This document shows positions 60,085 through 64,000 of a stretch of DNA of 64,000 nt, piece after piece; position 1 is the first letter of the stretch, and each line of letters opens with the position of its first letter. Under the pieces are notes generated by a model. It saw nothing but the letters and a program-made list of their open reading frames with translations. It searched no databases and was not told the origin of the DNA. The translations under genes were made by a program, and so were the position numbers. The DNA is from Gordionus sp. m RMFG-2023 (taxonomy: Eukaryota > Nematomorpha > Gordioida > Chordodea > Parachordodidae): positions 64,953,561-65,017,560 of the forward strand of contig NC_088775.1 in assembly GCF_954871325.1 (NCBI RefSeq), read 5' to 3'.

Positions 60085-61189
60085 ACATTTATTTTTTAAA
60101 TAATATATACGGCAGTATTATAATGTAACTTGTTAATTATATAATTATTGTTTATACAAAAAAGCGAATATTCTTTATATTGTTTCAATAAATAAAATTT
60201 AAATAATATTCGTTTTTTTTAAAAAAATTATCATAAATTTATGTGTTGATTGTCGTTTTAAGTTAGATATTCATCTCGTCATTAGCTGATAAGTCCAATT
60301 TTTTAAAATATTCTTAGATCAAAAATAAATTTATAAATGAGAATTATCAGCTTCTGAATTTCATTATGAATTAATTTACTAAAAAAATTTTAATATCCAT
60401 TTTCATTAAAAATAAATTTTTACATTTTAATTGAAGTTTCCACGACATTATTTAAATATGTAATAGAATAGCGAATATTTTTTAACCAATTTTGATATGA
60501 TAGTAATTAGCAAATCATTTTATTGACGTTTCCACAAAAGTAGAATATCGGTAAAATATATCCTTTTCCTCAAGTGAGATCTTTATATAAATAAATAAGT
60601 AAAACCATTAATTTTTTTTAAAGAGTAAAGATTCTAAATTTAAATAAATTGTTTATAAATTTTGAAATAAACTATGTAACAGAATTCTTTCTAAATTATA
60701 CTAATCAATCTCCTTACTTTAAAATTTAAATGTAATGTTATGTAATTATATGCTCTCCTCACTATCAATATCACCAACACCTATGTTGTGATTTAATCTT
60801 GACGTGGATGCTACCTATTTCAAACATTGACTTAAATTTAATAATTGAATTTTTTTTTGCTTTTGGGAAAAGGGGTAAAATCATATTTTTATCACTTCGA
60901 TATTGTATTCTTCCATTTAAATCAAATACAATGTTTTTTTTATCTCATTAATTTATCCGACGATAATATTAACAAGTTGGTATTAAATTTTTTTGTTATG
61001 AAGCACACATTTTTTAATGTTTACCTAATAGATAACAAATAAAAGTTAAATTTTTTTTTAGCCCAACCATTGTTAAAATTTTTAACAAGCCCGCTCTCAT
61101 TTTTAAAAATTAGCTAGCCCGCTCAATTAAATGGATGGGCATGGCCTCAAAACTAGCTCATTTCAGTAAAAAAATTTAAAAATAACGAT

Positions 61190-61925
61190 TATGTCATCAC
61201 TTTTCTATGGTACATCCTAATTTAAATTTTAATTAAACATGTTTACAATTTATTATTTTACCCTGCTTCAAAAAGTTCAAAAATAACGATTTTGACAATT
61301 TTCACTTTTCTATGGTACTACATATTCACTGAAATTTTAATTTAACATGTTTACAATATATATTTTTACCTATTTGTCTTAAAAAAAATTAAAAAAGAAT
61401 AAAAATAACGATTATGACAATTGTCACTTTTCTATGGCACATCTTCCCTGAAATTTTAATTTAACTTGTTTATAATATATATTTTTACCTTATTTTCTTT
61501 GAAAAATTTTAAAAAAAATCAAAAATAAGATTATGAAAATTGTCACTTTTCTATGGTACATCTTCACTGAAATTTTAATTTAATATGTTTGCCAAACATA
61601 TTTTTACCTATTTACTTTAAAAAAACTCAAAAAGTTCAAAAATAACAATTATGACAATTGTCACTTTTCTATGGTACATCTTCACTGAAATTTTATTTAC
61701 AATAAATATTTTTACCTATTTGGTTTAATAAGATTCTAACAAGTTCAAAGATAACGATTGTGACAATCACTTTTCTATGGTGCATCCTAATTTTTTATTT
61801 TAATTTAACAAGTATTTTTGCCCATTTGATCCAAAAAAATTAAGAAAAACAAAAAAATTATTACAAATAACGAATATGAGATTTGTGACTTTTCTATGTT
61901 TATCTTCTCTGATATCTCAAGTAGT
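61190..61925. repeat. Palindrome array, right end of the large element (inverted)
   Basis: Six to seven decayed units with TTCTATGGTACATCTTCACT and ATTTTAATTTAACATGTTTA; GACAATTGTC is exact near 61418 and 61652 and mutated in the others. Confidence 0.85.
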
Positions 61926-61954
61926 CGGAAGAAGTAGACTAATTAACAACTCTA

Positions 61955-62583
61955 ATCCCGACTATACAGTGGTCAGGTTCGGTTCGGCTCATAAATTTGA
62001 TTTAGTCGATTAAGCAAGTAGACTAAATGGGTCGACTAAATAGATCCACTTTAGTTGAAGACTAATTTACGCGCTAAAGTTTTTAGTCAATTTCATAGTC
62101 ATAGTCGAAAAACTCGACTAGTTAACAACACTAGAGCAAAATATAAAATATTGCTAAAAATTTTAATTTCAAAAATCGGAAATGACCGTAATTAAATCGG
62201 CATTTTTTTCTCATAATAAGAATACTTATATTAAAAATAGATATGCAAATTTTTAAGTCGAGCCGCACAAGTATGGAAGATATGGGACTTTAATTATTAT
62301 TCAATTCGAATTTTATTTGATATTTTAAAAAAGTAATTAAAGATCTGAATAATTTTGGAAGGATCTTTGGTTAATTCATTTATGAAGTAAAATTTCTCTC
62401 TTAATAAAAATAACTACAAAATACAAATCATAGAAAAAAAATGACAAAGAAGATTTAATAAAAGACTAAGTATGGCAAAAGTGCATATGTTTCAGAGATC
62501 TCTGATTTATTTCTAGAAGATTATAGGTATCATTGTTTGATGAAGAGGAAATGAAATACTTGAAATTGAAAACTACATGTGAG
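61955..62583. other. TAGTGTTGTTAA-family fragment, then no gene
   Basis: 61962-62133 has several GTCGACTAA / CTCGACTAG motifs and ends ...TTAACAACACTA (62121-62132), a solo terminus of the family. CAGTGGTCAGGTTCGGTTCG at 61968 may be the end of yet another element. 62134-62583 shows nothing recognisable. Confidence 0.5.
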
Positions 62584-63160
62584 TAGCGTCTACATGAGCG
62601 GGAGGGGTAGGAACAGTTTGCATCCTATTTTTTGAGGTGAGTAGGGGTTAGGCTGCTTTAATGAGGATAGGATAAATTTTTGAAGGGTTATCTATTAAAT
62701 TTTGAGATGAAATAGGACAAAATTTATTGCTGTAAAAATTAATACTTTTATTATAGAATTATTATAATACAATTCATCGACCAAATCTATATATTGCAAA
62801 CAATCATACACATTGTTTTCCAAATAAAACTTTCTGCTATCCTTTTAAATGTAATTTAAAAGGTTTAGATATTTCAGCCATAATAATTAATTCATTGTAA
62901 ATAATGGAGGTTTTAATTGAATTTATTATCTAAAAAATAAATTCTTTATATTCACAAAATATCGATAGTTGGTAGTAGAAATAGATTAATTTAAGTTATC
63001 CTTTATAAATTCTCTAAAATAAATTAAAAAGGTAGAAATAATAATCGGGAGACACCGCCGCCGAAGTTGGTGTAAATATTTTAGGGGGCGGGGGGGGGGG
63101 GTAGGCAAAGGTTTTTGAAGGGGGTTTGCATCCAGCGAAAATCCTGTCATGTAGACGCTG
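62584..63160. mobile_element. 577-bp MITE with perfect 8-bp duplication
   Basis: Ends TAGCGTCTACATGAGCGGGA and, inward from the right, CAGCGTCTACATGACAGGAT. CATGTGAG flanks both sides (62576-62583 and 63161-63168). A G+C-rich patch (ACACCGCCGCCGAAG, then a run of G) lies near 63050-63105. No coding capacity. hAT-like by duplication length. Confidence 0.93.
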
Positions 63161-63168
63161 CATGTGAG

Positions 63169-63764
63169 AATGCATATATGGCAAGACCGAATTATATGGT
63201 TACTGTAAATAAAATTGCCTATACAAAAATAAATTTAAGAATAAGAGACAACTTTATTAATTGGAAATGTTATTAAAGAACAATATAAAGACTTAAATAA
63301 CTCAAGAATTTTTATTATAGATTTTTTGAAAAATTAAAATTGTGATCTAAGATAAATATATAGGATCAAGATATTATTTTCCCTTCAAGAATGATGGGAA
63401 ATTAGAATTTTCTACTTTATTTGACGATGGCCATTATGTACCAAATCGCATCAAAATAAAGGTACATTTCTGATTCATTCATTAAGGAGAAATATCCAAA
63501 TCGCCCGTCATTATGGGGGGGGGGACTAGCTGCTAGTAGATTTATAATGAATATTTGTGTTAATGAAATTTATATATAATATATATTATTCAAAACACAT
63601 ACACAAACTAGATGCAATATTTATAGTATAATTACGAAATGAGATTATATTAAATAATGATTAATTATCAGTTATATATATTTTCTAATTCAAAAAAATA
63701 AATTATATACGTATATTTTATACGCGAACTTTGGGACATTTTGACATAATACTTAATTCATGTT
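63169..63764. other. No gene recognised
   Basis: AT-rich, with a G-run at 63514-63523. Nothing else could be supported. Confidence 0.5.
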
Positions 63765-64000
63765 ATATGGCTCTGGAAGAACTATCAAAATTCTTAAAGA
63801 GTAAAGTTACATCTTATGTAACCCTTAAACAATTTCCAAATATTGAAACCTTGAAAATAAAGATTATTCTTTAAATATTTTCAAAAAATTCCCCCAATTA
63901 AAATTTTATTTAATAAATATAATACAACCTTCTCATCCTCTGCGCCAGTTGAACGTGCTTAGCACAGCAAGCTGTATTAATCACTAAGCGTTCTTGTTTA
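63765..64000 (+). pseudogene. hAT transposase C-terminal fragment, cut by the window end
   Basis: Reads LEELSKFLKSKVTSYVTLKQ, FPNIETLK, then in another frame KYFQKIPPIKILFNKYNTTF and SSSAPVERA. This matches the hAT dimerisation region (SSAPVER.FS). At least two frame changes and a stop after VERA mark it as decayed. It is a third hAT subgroup, distinct from the BED and ZMYM copies. Confidence 0.75.

Larger units (their letters stand above)
56153..61171 (+). mobile_element. 5-kb hAT element with long terminal repeats, nested in the larger element
   Basis: Ends pair as TTTTGCTAAAACGAGCTGG and (right, inward) TTTTACTGAAATGAGCTAG, then GCCCGTCCATCTATTTGGGC / GCCCATCCATTTAATTGAGC. The inverted repeat continues for several hundred bp (56153-56640 and about 60690-61171; shared GACGTGGAT, TGAAATAGATAGCATCCAC). 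Clear target duplication not seen. Carries a BED-class transposase and also older debris. The 31.5-kb MITE is a short relative. Confidence 0.7.
52685..61954. mobile_element. Large hAT-family element with palindrome arrays at both ends
   Basis: The right end reads inward TAGAGTTGTTAATTAGTCTA, the TAGTGTTGTTAA family terminus; the left end keeps GACTAATTAGTCGGCTTAGT but its outermost bases have decayed. Subterminal arrays face each other: 52740-53320 plus 56095-56150 in + orientation and 61190-61925 inverted, built on the same GACAATTGTC unit as the 12.9-kb element. Two other hAT elements lie inside. No target duplication found; the left limit is approximate. Confidence 0.6.

Noticed and set aside
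56153-61171. Exact 8-bp target duplication for the 5-kb hAT and for 31535-32544
   Set aside because: Flanking octamers do not match at any end position tried; boundaries are given from inverted-repeat pairing only.

Overview
Animal nuclear DNA, strongly A+T-rich (about three quarters by eye) and made mostly of transposable elements. Two spliced genes look like the host's own. One is the 3' part of a glypican, the cell-surface heparan-sulfate proteoglycan, which is an animal family. The other is a complete three-exon MADF-BESS gene, a family abundant in arthropods. Several introns are very short (39, 46 and 47 bp here, and 42 bp in a transposase). Together this suggests an invertebrate, most likely an arthropod, with a small-intron, repeat-rich genome. 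The sequence alone does not give the species.

Layout. 1-935: decayed piggyBac end closed by a TTAA site. 1494-3438: glypican 3' exons. 3.6-6.2 kb: a tandem duplication and dead hAT and LINE pieces, with a 258-bp MITE inserted. 6.54-10.34 kb: a dispersed repeat carrying a 2.4-kb purine-only tract; a shorter inverted copy lies at 24.53-25.89 kb. 11.19-23.40 kb: a Ty3/gypsy element on the minus strand with matching 5-bp target duplications. It holds a dead LINE and a second, gag-protease-only LTR element with its own target duplication. 23.4-24.5 kb: LINE reverse-transcriptase remnant. 26.8-28.1 kb: a MITE, then the MADF-BESS gene.

30-62 kb is a nest of hAT-type elements and MITEs. The core is a 12.87-kb element (36104-48970) with an 8-bp target duplication and 3.1-3.6-kb inverted arms. 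The arms carry tandem arrays and the 3' end of a transposase, so it reads as two head-to-head transposon copies fused at a centre that holds another hAT. It sits inside a repeat made of 16-bp units, with its own target duplication, and that sits inside further mirrored shells out to about 32.6 and 51.7 kb. A second large element (about 52.7-61.95 kb) uses the same phased palindrome array at its ends. It holds a clean 2774-bp hAT with a ZMYM-like transposase and a 5-kb hAT with a BED-class transposase. The window ends with a 577-bp MITE and a truncated hAT fragment.

No bacterial-type genes, CRISPR, rRNA or tRNA were seen. The feature most likely to be new is the palindromic hAT with its phased GACAATTGTC arrays; no new host pathway is evident.
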